A stretch of DNA of 64,000 nt, taken from the NCBI RefSeq assembly GCF_018138145.1, contig NZ_CP073104.1, positions 6,291,001 to 6,355,000 on the forward strand, read 5' to 3'. Made by a program: the position numbers and the translations under genes. Under the pieces are notes generated by a model. The model was not told the DNA's origin. It made no database searches and saw only the letters and a list, made by a program, of their open reading frames with translations. This DNA is from Pseudomonas sp. SCA2728.1_7 (GTDB lineage Bacteria; Pseudomonadota; Gammaproteobacteria; Pseudomonadales; Pseudomonadaceae). The first letter of the stretch is position 1. The number at the start of each line of letters is the position of its first letter. Below, piece by piece: positions 54,637 through 63,162 of this stretch.

Positions 54637-55248
54637 ATGAAACTGGTTGGCATGATGGGCTCACCCTATGTTCGGCGCGTGGCCGTTTCGATGCGGCTGA
54701 TGGGGCTGGAACATGAGCATCGGCAGATCTCGGTGTTCCGCGATACGGATGAGTTTCGAACCATCAATTCGGTGGTCAAGGCGCCGACGCTGATTTGCGA
54801 AAACGGCGAAATGATCATGGATTCATCGATGATCCTTGATTATCTGGAGTCGCGGGTCGCACCGGACCGCAGTCTGATGCCGAAAGATTCGGCGGAGCAT
54901 CAAAAGGTACTTTCACTGATTGGCCTTGGTCTCGCGGTTTGCGAAAAAGCGGTTCAGCTTGAATATGAGTACAACAAACCGGTCGCGTATCACTATGAGC
55001 CTTGGCAAACGCGCGTCACCGAGCAATTGCATGCCGCACTGGCGCTTCTGGAAAAGGCTGCAGCCAGCGCCAATCCCTGGCTTGCAACGGCACAGCTGTC
55101 TCAGGCCGATGTCACCGTGGCCGCTGCCTGGCGCTTCACCCAGTTCAGGGTGTCCCACCTGGTCGAAGTCCAACGTTATACCGCGCTTGCCGCGTACGCT
55201 GACCAGGTCGAGCGACTGCCGGAGTTTGTTGCTACGCCGCTGAAATAA
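54637..55248 (+). CDS. Glutathione S-transferase-family protein
   Basis: This 203-residue protein begins MKLVGMMGSPYVRRVAVSMR, with SPYVRR as the thioredoxin-fold active-site turn, followed by VVKAPTLICENGEMIMDSSM (the cis-Pro and glutathione gamma-Glu site) and a C-terminal helical domain with NPWLATAQLSQADVTVAAAW. GSTs conjugate or isomerise products with glutathione; maleylpyruvate-type isomerases in aromatic pathways are relatives. GGAG precedes the ATG. It closes the same-strand group that began at 51068, ending at a hairpin. Confidence 0.85.
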   Translation: MKLVGMMGSPYVRRVAVSMRLMGLEHEHRQISVFRDTDEFRTINSVVKAPTLICENGEMIMDSSMILDYLESRVAPDRSLMPKDSAEHQKVLSLIGLGLAVCEKAVQLEYEYNKPVAYHYEPWQTRVTEQLHAALALLEKAAASANPWLATAQLSQADVTVAAAWRFTQFRVSHLVEVQRYTALAAYADQVERLPEFVATPLK

Positions 55249-55255
55249 GCCCTGT

Positions 55256-55279
55256 GCCTGCCCCGGTGTCGGGGCAGGC
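55256..55279 (+). terminator. Terminator-like hairpin after the GST gene
   Basis: gcctgccccg and cggggcaggc form a perfect 10-bp stem with a 4-nt loop. No T-run follows, so it may slow or end transcription only with Rho. It separates the GST gene from the anthranilate-synthase-type pair. Confidence 0.6.
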
Positions 55280-55389
55280 CGTATCACCGCACCGTACAGA
55301 ATCCCTCTCAATCGCAATGGCAAATCTGATCGCAAGGCTTTGTCGCTCTTGGCCGATCGGTTACTGCGTGATCAACCGGAGACACAAGG

Positions 55390-56913
55390 ATGTTGAGCCT
55401 AGAAGATTTTTTTGCCTACGGCGAAGCGGGGTATACCCACGTGCCGCTTTGGCAGAGCCTGCCGTTGCCGACAGGGGTCGAAGCCATTGCGCTATACCAG
55501 GTTTTAGCCAACTGCGGGCAAGACTATCTGTTCGAAACCGGGCACTGGCACGAGGGTGTGTTCGAGCAGGCGTACTCGGTGATTGGCTTGCCTTGCAGTC
55601 AACGCGTCGAACTCGATGAGGGCGTCTTGCGCGTGTACCGCGACGGGCAGATTTCGGCGACGATTGAATGCGCTGATCCGTTGGCAGAACTGGGCAAGTT
55701 GCAGCAGGACTTTCGTATCCCGCAATGCCCGGGTCTGCCTTCTTTCAGTGGTGGGTTCTTTGGCTATTTCGGTTTCGAAACGACTCGGCTGATCGAACCG
55801 CGTCTGCGCCGAGTGCCGCGCAAGCCCTCAGGTTTTCAGCTGCCTGATGTATTGCAATTGATCAGCATGGATCTGGTCGTGCTGGACCACCGCGCGCACC
55901 TGGCTTATTGCATCGTGCATGAACGCCCGAAGGCGCTGGGCGATTATCAAGGTGGCCAGGACCGGCTCAATCGACTCGTCGCACATCTGCGTCCACTGCT
56001 CGTACCGCCTGCACCCGGCGGACACGTGTTTGAGGTGACAACACCGGCCGCCGAGTCGGCGTTCCCGCAGCCTGCGTTCGTGGAGGCCGTGGCACGGATC
56101 AAGGACTACATCGCGGCGGGCGATGTGATGCAGGTGGTTTTATCCCAGCGCATGAGCCTGCCTTTCGAGGAGGACGCTGTCGCGCTGTACCGGTCCCTGG
56201 CTGATCTGGGCCACACACCCTACCGCTACTTGTTGAATCTGGGCGACTGCCAGGTGGTCGGCGCCTCTCCGGAAATGTTGTTTCGGCAGGATCAGCAAAC
56301 GGTGACCACCCGGCCAATGGCAGGTACACGCCGGCGGGGCAGTGGGGTGGTCGAAGACCATCGACTCAGGGATGAACTGCTCGCTGATCCGAAGGAAATT
56401 GCCGAGCATATGATGCTCGTCGATCTGTCGCGCAATGACCTCGGCCGGTTGGCCCGCGTGGGCAGTGTGCAGGTGACGCAGTTGCTCAATGTGGAATATT
56501 TCTCCCATGTCATGCACATCGTCTCAACCGTGACCGGCGACGTAACTGACCACGTCACCGGGCTGGATCTGCTCAAAAGCATTTTCCCCGCAGGCACGCT
56601 GAGTGGCGCGTCGAAGGTGCGTGCACTGGAAATCATTGCCGAACTGGAACCGCATTCTCGCGGGGTGTATGGCGGCGCGATCGGTTATCTGGACTGGCGC
56701 GGCCGCGCCGATCTGGCGATCGCCATTCGAACCGGGTTGCTGCAAGACGCTCGACTCTACATCCAGGCCGGCGCCGGCGTGGTGCAGGATTCGGTAGCCG
56801 ATCGCGAGTGGCAGGAAACGCTGGAGAAAAGCCAGTTGCTGCGGGTTGCCGCCGGCCGCTGTCAATCGATCGCCCAACGTCAGGAGTTGCCGTATGCACT
56901 TAATGATCGATAA
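55390..56913 (+). CDS. Anthranilate synthase component I-type protein (TrpE-like)
   Basis: This 507-residue chorismate-binding enzyme has GGFFGYFGFETTRLIEP, a DVMQVVLSQRM helix, the key TRPMAGTRRRG (308-317), EIAEHMMLVDLSRNDLGRLA and GTLSGASKVRALEIIAELEP, and FIRTGLLQD-like IAIRTGLLQDARLYIQAGAG. In the PxxGT site Ala is found where PabB has Lys (K in PIKGT), which points to anthranilate synthase (or ADIC-type) chemistry, not 4-aminobenzoate. It overlaps component II by 20 bp. It is a second-copy type enzyme, probably for secondary metabolism. Confidence 0.85.
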   Translation: MLSLEDFFAYGEAGYTHVPLWQSLPLPTGVEAIALYQVLANCGQDYLFETGHWHEGVFEQAYSVIGLPCSQRVELDEGVLRVYRDGQISATIECADPLAELGKLQQDFRIPQCPGLPSFSGGFFGYFGFETTRLIEPRLRRVPRKPSGFQLPDVLQLISMDLVVLDHRAHLAYCIVHERPKALGDYQGGQDRLNRLVAHLRPLLVPPAPGGHVFEVTTPAAESAFPQPAFVEAVARIKDYIAAGDVMQVVLSQRMSLPFEEDAVALYRSLADLGHTPYRYLLNLGDCQVVGASPEMLFRQDQQTVTTRPMAGTRRRGSGVVEDHRLRDELLADPKEIAEHMMLVDLSRNDLGRLARVGSVQVTQLLNVEYFSHVMHIVSTVTGDVTDHVTGLDLLKSIFPAGTLSGASKVRALEIIAELEPHSRGVYGGAIGYLDWRGRADLAIAIRTGLLQDARLYIQAGAGVVQDSVADREWQETLEKSQLLRVAAGRCQSIAQRQELPYALNDR

Positions 56914-57499
56914 CTACGACTCCTTTACCTACAACATCGTGCAGTACCTGGGCATGCTCGGGGCTGAGGTTGAGGTGCGTCGCAATGACGAAGTGACCTT
57001 GGCCGACATCGAGGCGCTGGCGCCAGAGTCCTTGATTGTCTCCCCTGGGCCGTGCTCGCCAACTGAAGCGGGCATTTCCCTTGCGGCCATCCATCGTTTC
57101 GCAGGCCGTTTGCCGATATTGGGCATCTGTCTGGGTCATCAATGCATCACTGCTGCTTTCGGCGGTGAGGTGCGCAGGGCGCGGCAGGTGCTGCATGGCA
57201 AGGTTTCCCCTATCAGTCACGACAGTCGTGACCTGTTCGACGGCTTGCCTGACAACTTGCAAGTCGCGCGGTATCACTCGTTGGTGGCCGGTGTCTTGCC
57301 CGACGAATTGCTGGCTACTGCGCACGTGCTGGATGACGACGGCATGCCGGGTGAGATCATGGCGCTGCGGCACCGCGAATGGCCGATCCATGGCGTGCAG
57401 TTTCACCCCGAGTCATTGATGACGCCGCAAGGTCTGGCGATGTTGGCCAATTACCTGCAACTGGTTGAGCGAGGCCGTCTGACCATGGGCGCGCCCTGA
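56894..57499 (+). CDS. Anthranilate synthase component II-type glutamine amidotransferase
   Basis: This 201-residue protein opens MHLMIDNYDSFTYNIVQYLG and carries SPGPCSP, the elbow LGICLGHQCIT (Cys79), and HGVQFHPES (catalytic His and Glu, about 172-176). It supplies ammonia from glutamine to its partner. The start overlaps component I; AGGAG lies 7 bases before the ATG. Component I type determines whether the product is anthranilate. The gene is followed by a 100-bp gap and the fecI gene, so this is the end of the group. Confidence 0.9.
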   Translation: MHLMIDNYDSFTYNIVQYLGMLGAEVEVRRNDEVTLADIEALAPESLIVSPGPCSPTEAGISLAAIHRFAGRLPILGICLGHQCITAAFGGEVRRARQVLHGKVSPISHDSRDLFDGLPDNLQVARYHSLVAGVLPDELLATAHVLDDDGMPGEIMALRHREWPIHGVQFHPESLMTPQGLAMLANYLQLVERGRLTMGAP

Positions 57500-57547
57500 G
57501 CGCTTGCTGCCCGGACGGTCGGTTTGAGGAATCCATTGCTTCGCCTT

Positions 57548-57566
57548 AATAGTAACCATTACTATT
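57548..57566. promoter_or_regulatory. Candidate Fur box
   Basis: aatagtaaccattactatt is a 19-bp 9-1-9 palindrome with eight of nine pairs matching. It resembles the Fur consensus and lies 34 bp before the fecI start, as expected for an iron-repressed promoter. Confidence 0.65.
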
Positions 57567-57600
57567 CACGCCCCTTTCCTCAGCACGTCGCCAACCCCCC

Positions 57601-58092
57601 ATGCGTCCCCGCAGACCCGGCTTTTTCGAGCATTACGAAGAGTTGATCGGCACCTGGACTCGTCGCCTGCGCAATCGCTCGCAGGCCGAAGATCTGGCGC
57701 ACGACACCTTTGTGCGGGTGCTTGAGTCCGATTCGGCAGCGGTGCAGCAGCCACGGGCGTATTTGCATCAGACCGCGCGCAATATTGCGGTCGACGGCTA
57801 TCGGCGTGAGGATCGGCGCGGCGCCATGGAGTCGGAGGCAATCGATCACAGTGAGTCGTCGTCCGGCGACCCGGAGCATTACATGCAGGCGATCCAGCTG
57901 GCCGACTCGATCGAGCGGGCGCTCAGCGAGCTGCCGGTCAATTGCCGGAAGATTTTCGTCTGGCAGAAGATCGAAGGCCTGACCCAGGCCGAAATCGCCG
58001 AACGTCTGGGGCTGTCCAAGAACATGGTCGAAAAGTATATGATCCGCACCCTGCGGCATCTGCGTGATCGCCTCGACGGGCTGCAATCGTGA
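57601..58092 (+). CDS. fecI: ECF sigma factor, FecI-type
   Basis: This 163-residue protein has sigma region 2 (YEELIGTWTRRLRNRSQAED, then LAHDTFVRVLE) and region 4 (SELPVNCRKIFVWQKIEGLT, then EIAERLGLSKNMVEKYMIR). This is a FecI/PvdS-type iron-starvation sigma. It is followed by a FecR-like anti-sigma and a FecA-like receptor, the classic surface-signalling order. A Fur-box-like palindrome precedes it. The ATG follows a weak ribosome site. The target promoter is most likely that of the receptor gene. Confidence 0.9.
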   Translation: MRPRRPGFFEHYEELIGTWTRRLRNRSQAEDLAHDTFVRVLESDSAAVQQPRAYLHQTARNIAVDGYRREDRRGAMESEAIDHSESSSGDPEHYMQAIQLADSIERALSELPVNCRKIFVWQKIEGLTQAEIAERLGLSKNMVEKYMIRTLRHLRDRLDGLQS

Positions 58093-58180
58093 ATGTGCTT
58101 CATGGCGAAAAGATCGCAGCCTTCGGCAGCTCCTACAGAGGGCTGTGTGTCTTTATATTCCCGGCCAAACAGGACATTCC

Positions 58181-59164
58181 ATGATGGATACGCGTGATTG
58201 CGCGTGCGGGCAAACAACGGTGCGCGATGACGCGGCTTGCTGGTTTGTGCGTTTGCAGGAGCCGGCCGTCAGTGCCGACGAGCAGCAGCGCTTCGACACT
58301 TGGCTGAATCAACATCCGCAGCACCGTGATGAGTTCCAGTTGCTGCAGGGGCTGTGGACGGCGGCTGATTTGCTGCCAGCGCCACGCCTCAAAGCGCTTG
58401 CTGAAACGCCGCCAACCCGCCGTGAACGCCGTCCGTTGTTGCGTTATGCCGTGGCCGCGAGTGTGCTGGCGGTGGCGCTCGGGCTGGGTTTGTTCAGTGG
58501 TTTGAATCATCCGGGCGGCTACCGCGCCGAGTTCGCCACAGCGTTGGGCGAGCGCAAACATGTGGCGCTGCCGGACGGTTCGGTGATCGATCTGAACAGC
58601 CGCAGTCGCTTGCAGGTGCGCTATGAAAAGGATCGCCGAGTCATCGAGTTGAGCGAAGGCGAGGCGATGTTCAGCGTCGCGCACGATGCCGCGCGACCGT
58701 TCGTGGTCGAGGCGGGCAGCGGCAAAGTCACAGTCACCGGCACGCGTTTCGATGTGCGCCGCGATGTCGCGCAGACCCGCGTGGCGGTGGAGCAGGGCAC
58801 AGTCAACGTGCAGGGACGCGATGCGCCGGATAATCAGTTCATCAGCCTGACCGCGGGCCTCGGCACCTATGTCGATGCGCAAGGCAAAGTCGCCGCGGCC
58901 TACGCGGTCAACGCGGCGGAACTGACGGCGTGGCGTGGCGGCAAACTGGTGTTCAACAACGCCAGCCTCAGCGAAGTCGCCGCCGAAGTGTCGCGTTATC
59001 GCCACAAACCGCTGACCGTTGGCAACCCCGCCGTGGCCAGCCTGCGCCTGACCAGCGTGTTCAAATCCGACAACACCGACGCTTTGCTCAAAGCCTTGCC
59101 GAGCATCCTGCCGGTGGCCGTGCGCACGCTCGCGGATGGCAGTAAGGAAATAATTTCAAAATAA
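58181..59164 (+). CDS. fecR: FecR-family anti-sigma factor
   Basis: This 327-residue protein has a cytoplasmic N-terminal domain (CWFVRLQEPAVSADEQQRFD, then WLNQHPQHRDEFQLL), one membrane helix near 85-105 (YAVAASVLAVALGLGLFSG) and a periplasmic FecR domain (GERKHVALPDGSVIDLNSRS, GEAMFSVAHDAARPFVVEAG). The periplasmic part binds the receptor's signalling domain and passes the signal to the sigma factor. The ATG at 58181 follows AGGA at 6 bases. It lies 88 bp after fecI. Confidence 0.9.
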   Translation: MMDTRDCACGQTTVRDDAACWFVRLQEPAVSADEQQRFDTWLNQHPQHRDEFQLLQGLWTAADLLPAPRLKALAETPPTRRERRPLLRYAVAASVLAVALGLGLFSGLNHPGGYRAEFATALGERKHVALPDGSVIDLNSRSRLQVRYEKDRRVIELSEGEAMFSVAHDAARPFVVEAGSGKVTVTGTRFDVRRDVAQTRVAVEQGTVNVQGRDAPDNQFISLTAGLGTYVDAQGKVAAAYAVNAAELTAWRGGKLVFNNASLSEVAAEVSRYRHKPLTVGNPAVASLRLTSVFKSDNTDALLKALPSILPVAVRTLADGSKEIISK

Positions 59165-59262
59165 AATTCAGGTTTTTTTCGAGTTCATCGTCTTCCTGTT
59201 CAACTGCAACTGGTTTGCATTAACAGCCGCACACTCTTGCGATCCACAGGACTACGTACGAC

Positions 59263-61689
59263 GTGAAAAACACCACAGCCAACAACAAAAAATCCCCTTG
59301 GTTACCGCTGGCCCTTGCGCTGGCGGTTAACGCGGCGATGCCACTGGCATTCGCTGGCGAAGCCATTCATATCCGTGCGCAGGCGCTGGGCCAGGCCCTG
59401 AGCGAGCTGGGTCAGCAGACGTCGCTGCAAGTGTTTTTCAGCCCCGACCTGGTCGCCGGTAAACAGGCCCCGGCAGTCGATGGTGATATCTCGCCGGAGC
59501 AGGCGTTACGCCAATTGCTGCAGGGCAGCGGTCTGGATTATCAGATCAACGAAGGTTCGGTGACCCTGTCGCCCGCCGCGACTTCCGCCGCCAGCAACGG
59601 CCCGCTGGAATTGGGCGTCACCGACATCAAAGTGGTCGGTGACTGGCTCGGTGACGCCAACGCTGCGGTGGTGCAGAACCATCCGGGCGCGCGCACGGTG
59701 ATCCGCCGCGAAGCGATGGTCGAGCAGGGCGCGATGAACGTCAGTGACGTGCTCAAGCGTGTGCCGGGCGTGCAGGTGCAGGATTCCAACGGCACCGGCG
59801 GCAGCGATATTTCCCTCAATGTCGGCGTGCGCGGTCTGACCTCGCGCCTGTCGCCGCGCTCCACCGTGCTGATCGATGGCGTGCCGGCGGCGTTCGCCCC
59901 GTATGGCCAGCCACAACTGTCGATGGCGCCGATTTCCTCGGGCAACCTCGACAGCATCGACGTCGTGCGTGGCGCCGGTTCCGTGCGTTACGGGCCGCAG
60001 AACGTCGGCGGGGTGATCAACTTCGTTACCCGGGCGATTCCGGAAAAAGCCACCGGTGAAATCGGCACCACCCTGAAAACCACTCAGTACGGTGGCTGGA
60101 AACACATCGACACCGCGTTCCTCGGCGGCACTGCCGATAACGGCATGGGCGTGGCGTTGCTGTATTCCGGCGTCAACGGTAACGGTTACCGCGAGCGCAA
60201 CAACGGCAACGACATCGACGACGTGTTGCTCAAGACTCACTGGGCGCCGACCGAGCAGGACGACTTTAGCCTCAACTTCCACTACTACGACGCCACGGCC
60301 GACATGCCCGGCGGCCTGACGCAGAAACAATACGATGACAAACCGTATGACTCGGTGCGTGACTACGACCAGTTCACCGGGCGGCGCAAGGACGTGTCGT
60401 TCAAGTGGATCCGCCAGATCGATGAGCGTACCCAAGCGGAAATTCTGACGTATTACACCGACAGCTTCCGTGGCAGCACCATCGCCGCCCGCGACCAGAA
60501 AACCCTCAGTTCATACCCGCGCTCGTATTACACGCTGGGCATCGAACCACGGGTGTCGCGGGTATTCGATGTCGGCCCGACCACCCAGGAAGTCAGCGTC
60601 GGTTATCGCTACCTGAAAGAGGCGATGCACGAGTCGTCGAGCCGTGTGGCGCTGGTCAACAACCAGCCGGTGCTCACACCGACCTCCGATGGCCATATAT
60701 TCCAGGACCGCACCGGCGGCACCGAGGCCAACTCGGTGTACATCGACAACAAGATCGACGTCGGCAACTGGACCATTACTCCGGGCATTCGCTTCGAACA
60801 CATCAGCACCGACTGGCATGACCGCGCGGTGCTCGACACGGCCGGCAAACCGGTGCAGGCGAAAAACCGCAGCATCGAGAGCAATGAACCGCTGCCAGCG
60901 CTGAGCGTGATGTATCACCTGTCGGACGCCTGGAAACTGTTCGCCAACTACGAAACCTCGTTCGGCAGCCTGCAGTATTTCCAGCTCGGCCAGGGCGGTT
61001 CGGGTGACCAGACTGCCAACGGTCTGGAGCCGGAAAAGGCCAAGACCTACGAGATCGGCACACGCTACAACGATGACGTGTGGGGCGGTGAAGTGACGCT
61101 GTTCTACATCGACTTTGACGACGAGTTGCAATACATCAGCAACGACGTCGGCTGGACCAACCTCGGCGCGACCAAGCACCAAGGCATCGAAGCGTCGGTG
61201 CATTACGACATGGCGGCGCTGGATCCGCGTCTCGATGGCTTGACCGCCAACGCGGGTTTCACCTACACCCGCGCCACGTACGAAGGTGAGATACCGGGCT
61301 TCAAGGGTCGTGATTTGCCGTTCTATTCGCGTCAGGTGGCGACCGTCGGTTTGCGTTACGACATCAACCGCTGGACTTACAACATCGACGGTTTCGCTCA
61401 GTCGAAACAGCGCTCGCCGGGCACCGGTGTGAATGCCGACGGCAGCTTCAACGGCAACTACATCACTGACGGCACGGCGGACGGGCAATACGGCGACATC
61501 CCGGGTTACGTGACCTGGAACGTGCGCGGCGGTTATGACTTCGGGCCGCAGGTGTCGAATTTGAAACTGGGCGCCGGGGTGAAAAACGTCTTCGACAAGC
61601 AGTACTTCACCCGCTCCAGCGACAACAACTCGGGGATGTACGTTGGCGCTCCACGCACGTTCTTTGTGCAGGCCAGTGTAGGGTTCTGA
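59263..61689 (+). CDS. fecA: FecA-like TonB-dependent receptor with signalling domain
   Basis: This 808-residue receptor has a signal peptide (to about residue 31), an STN signalling domain (about 35-105), a plug (LKRVPGVQVQDSNGTGGSD; MDGIP-like LIDGVPAAFAPYGQPQLSMA) and a 22-strand barrel ending in a C-terminal Phe (FVQASVGF). It follows E. coli FecA blocks such as VVGDWLGDANAAVVQNHPGA and GSVRYGPQNVGGVINFVTRA. It takes up ferric dicitrate or a related ferric chelate. The start is GTG at 59263. A predicted FecI-type promoter lies before it but was not resolved. Confidence 0.85.
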   Translation: MKNTTANNKKSPWLPLALALAVNAAMPLAFAGEAIHIRAQALGQALSELGQQTSLQVFFSPDLVAGKQAPAVDGDISPEQALRQLLQGSGLDYQINEGSVTLSPAATSAASNGPLELGVTDIKVVGDWLGDANAAVVQNHPGARTVIRREAMVEQGAMNVSDVLKRVPGVQVQDSNGTGGSDISLNVGVRGLTSRLSPRSTVLIDGVPAAFAPYGQPQLSMAPISSGNLDSIDVVRGAGSVRYGPQNVGGVINFVTRAIPEKATGEIGTTLKTTQYGGWKHIDTAFLGGTADNGMGVALLYSGVNGNGYRERNNGNDIDDVLLKTHWAPTEQDDFSLNFHYYDATADMPGGLTQKQYDDKPYDSVRDYDQFTGRRKDVSFKWIRQIDERTQAEILTYYTDSFRGSTIAARDQKTLSSYPRSYYTLGIEPRVSRVFDVGPTTQEVSVGYRYLKEAMHESSSRVALVNNQPVLTPTSDGHIFQDRTGGTEANSVYIDNKIDVGNWTITPGIRFEHISTDWHDRAVLDTAGKPVQAKNRSIESNEPLPALSVMYHLSDAWKLFANYETSFGSLQYFQLGQGGSGDQTANGLEPEKAKTYEIGTRYNDDVWGGEVTLFYIDFDDELQYISNDVGWTNLGATKHQGIEASVHYDMAALDPRLDGLTANAGFTYTRATYEGEIPGFKGRDLPFYSRQVATVGLRYDINRWTYNIDGFAQSKQRSPGTGVNADGSFNGNYITDGTADGQYGDIPGYVTWNVRGGYDFGPQVSNLKLGAGVKNVFDKQYFTRSSDNNSGMYVGAPRTFFVQASVGF

Positions 61690-61705
61690 TAGACCGCATC
61701 AGCTT

Positions 61706-61771
61706 CTTCGCGAGCAGGCTCGCTCCCACATGGATCACTGAGATCCTGTGGGAGCGAGCCTGCTCGCGAAG
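61706..61771. repeat. REP/BIME inverted pair
   Basis: cttcgcgagcaggctcgctc pairs with gagcgagcctgctcgcgaag across about 16 nt. It is followed by tttta and lies at the convergent ends of fecA and the MFS gene, so it may act as a terminator. It is the 'tgtgggagcga' variant, as in the 49291 array. Confidence 0.85.
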
Positions 61772-61774
61772 CTT

Positions 61775-62926
61775 TTAGACTTTAAGGACTTTGCCGCCGA
61801 TGGCTACTGCAACCAACAGCACCGCCATCAAACCAAAGGCAAAACTCAAACTGCTGGCATGGGCGACAAAGCCGATCACCGCCGGCCCGGCCAGAATCCC
61901 GGCATAACCGAGCGTGGTAATCGCCGGCACCGCGATGCTCTCCGGCATCACCGTCTGCTTGCCCACCGCCGTGTACAGCACCGGCACGATGTTCGAGCAG
62001 CCAGCGCCGACCAGCGCATAACCGACCAGCGCCGCTTCCCAGCTCGGTGCAAATGTCGCCAGAAACAAACCGGCCGCTGCCAACAGACCACCAAACAGAA
62101 TGATCCGCGTTGCACCGACGATCCGCACAATCCGGTCACCCATCAAACGTCCGGCCGTCATGGTCAGGGCAAACGCCGCATAACCCAACCCCGCGTACGC
62201 CGTGTCGATCCCGCGTTCCTGTGCCAGAAACACTGCGCTCCAGTCCAGTGCCGCGCCTTCGGTGAGAAAGACGATGAAGCACATCCCGCCGATAAACAGC
62301 ACGATGCCGTGCGGTACTGCGAACGCAGGCCCCGAGCTTTCACTGCCGTAGGGCAGCATGTGCGGAACACATTTGAACAATGCCGCGATCAGCACGACGA
62401 CCACCACCAGCATGGCGGCCAGTGGCGTCAAACCCAGGCCGAGCAAGGCACTGACACCCGCCGCGCCGACAATCCCGCCGAGACTGAACAAGCCGTGAAA
62501 GCCCGACATCATGTTCTTGCCGCTGGCGCGCTCGACGATCACGGCTTGCAGGTTCACCGTCGAATCCACCGTGCCGAGGCCGGCGCCAAACATGAACAGC
62601 GTGGCGATCAGCGCCGGTATCGACGACACCGTCGCCAGTAACGGCAGCGCCGCGCAGATCAACAAGGTGCCGCCGGTAGCGACACGCCGACAACCGAAGC
62701 GTGTGGCCAGAATCCCCGCCAGCGGCATCGCCAGAATCGAACCGACCCCCAAGCACAACAACAGCAAACCCAACGTGCCTTCATCGAGTCCGGCGCGCGC
62801 TTTGGCGTACGGCACCAAGGGCGCCCACGCGGCAATGCCGAGCCCGGCGATGAAAAAGGCGATGCGCGTAGACATCTGTTGCAGGCGTCCGGGGACGAAG
62901 CTGTCTTGAGGGTTGAGGCTGGTCAT
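61775..62926 (-). CDS. MFS transporter, YbjJ-like
   Basis: This 383-residue 12-helix transporter begins MTSLNPQDSFVPGRLQQMST, then AFFIAGLGIAAWAPLVPYA and motif A-type GILATRFGCRRVATGGTLL. It has the proline/glycine pattern of the YbjJ-type (FHS-like) MFS, which have no firm substrate. The start at 62926 is chosen for AAGGA at a short, usual distance; a longer frame upstream is not supported. Isolated gene. Confidence 0.8.
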   Translation of the reverse strand: MTSLNPQDSFVPGRLQQMSTRIAFFIAGLGIAAWAPLVPYAKARAGLDEGTLGLLLLCLGVGSILAMPLAGILATRFGCRRVATGGTLLICAALPLLATVSSIPALIATLFMFGAGLGTVDSTVNLQAVIVERASGKNMMSGFHGLFSLGGIVGAAGVSALLGLGLTPLAAMLVVVVVLIAALFKCVPHMLPYGSESSGPAFAVPHGIVLFIGGMCFIVFLTEGAALDWSAVFLAQERGIDTAYAGLGYAAFALTMTAGRLMGDRIVRIVGATRIILFGGLLAAAGLFLATFAPSWEAALVGYALVGAGCSNIVPVLYTAVGKQTVMPESIAVPAITTLGYAGILAGPAVIGFVAHASSLSFAFGLMAVLLVAVAIGGKVLKV

Positions 62927-63023
62927 ATCGATCCTTGGCAAAAAACATCGCGTCCCCGAAGGACAGTGATTCAGCGATGAGGTTCGATCGCCGGCCATTC
63001 GGGGAAGTACAGGCAACATCCTA

Positions 63024-63117
63024 CCCTGTAGGAGTGAGCCTGCTCGCGATAGCGTACTGTCAGTCGATATTTTTTGTCTGACACACCGCTATCGCGAGCA
63101 GGCTCACTCCTACAGGG
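63024..63117. repeat. REP/BIME inverted pair
   Basis: ccctgtaggagtgagcctgc pairs with its complement at 63098-63117, with matching ctcgcgatagc/gctatcgcgag inside. It is the same variant as at 36840 and 37911. Confidence 0.9.
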
Positions 63118-63162
63118 GATTCGGTTTACAGTGGGATTCTTCGGTAGCAGGGACTAAGGTTG

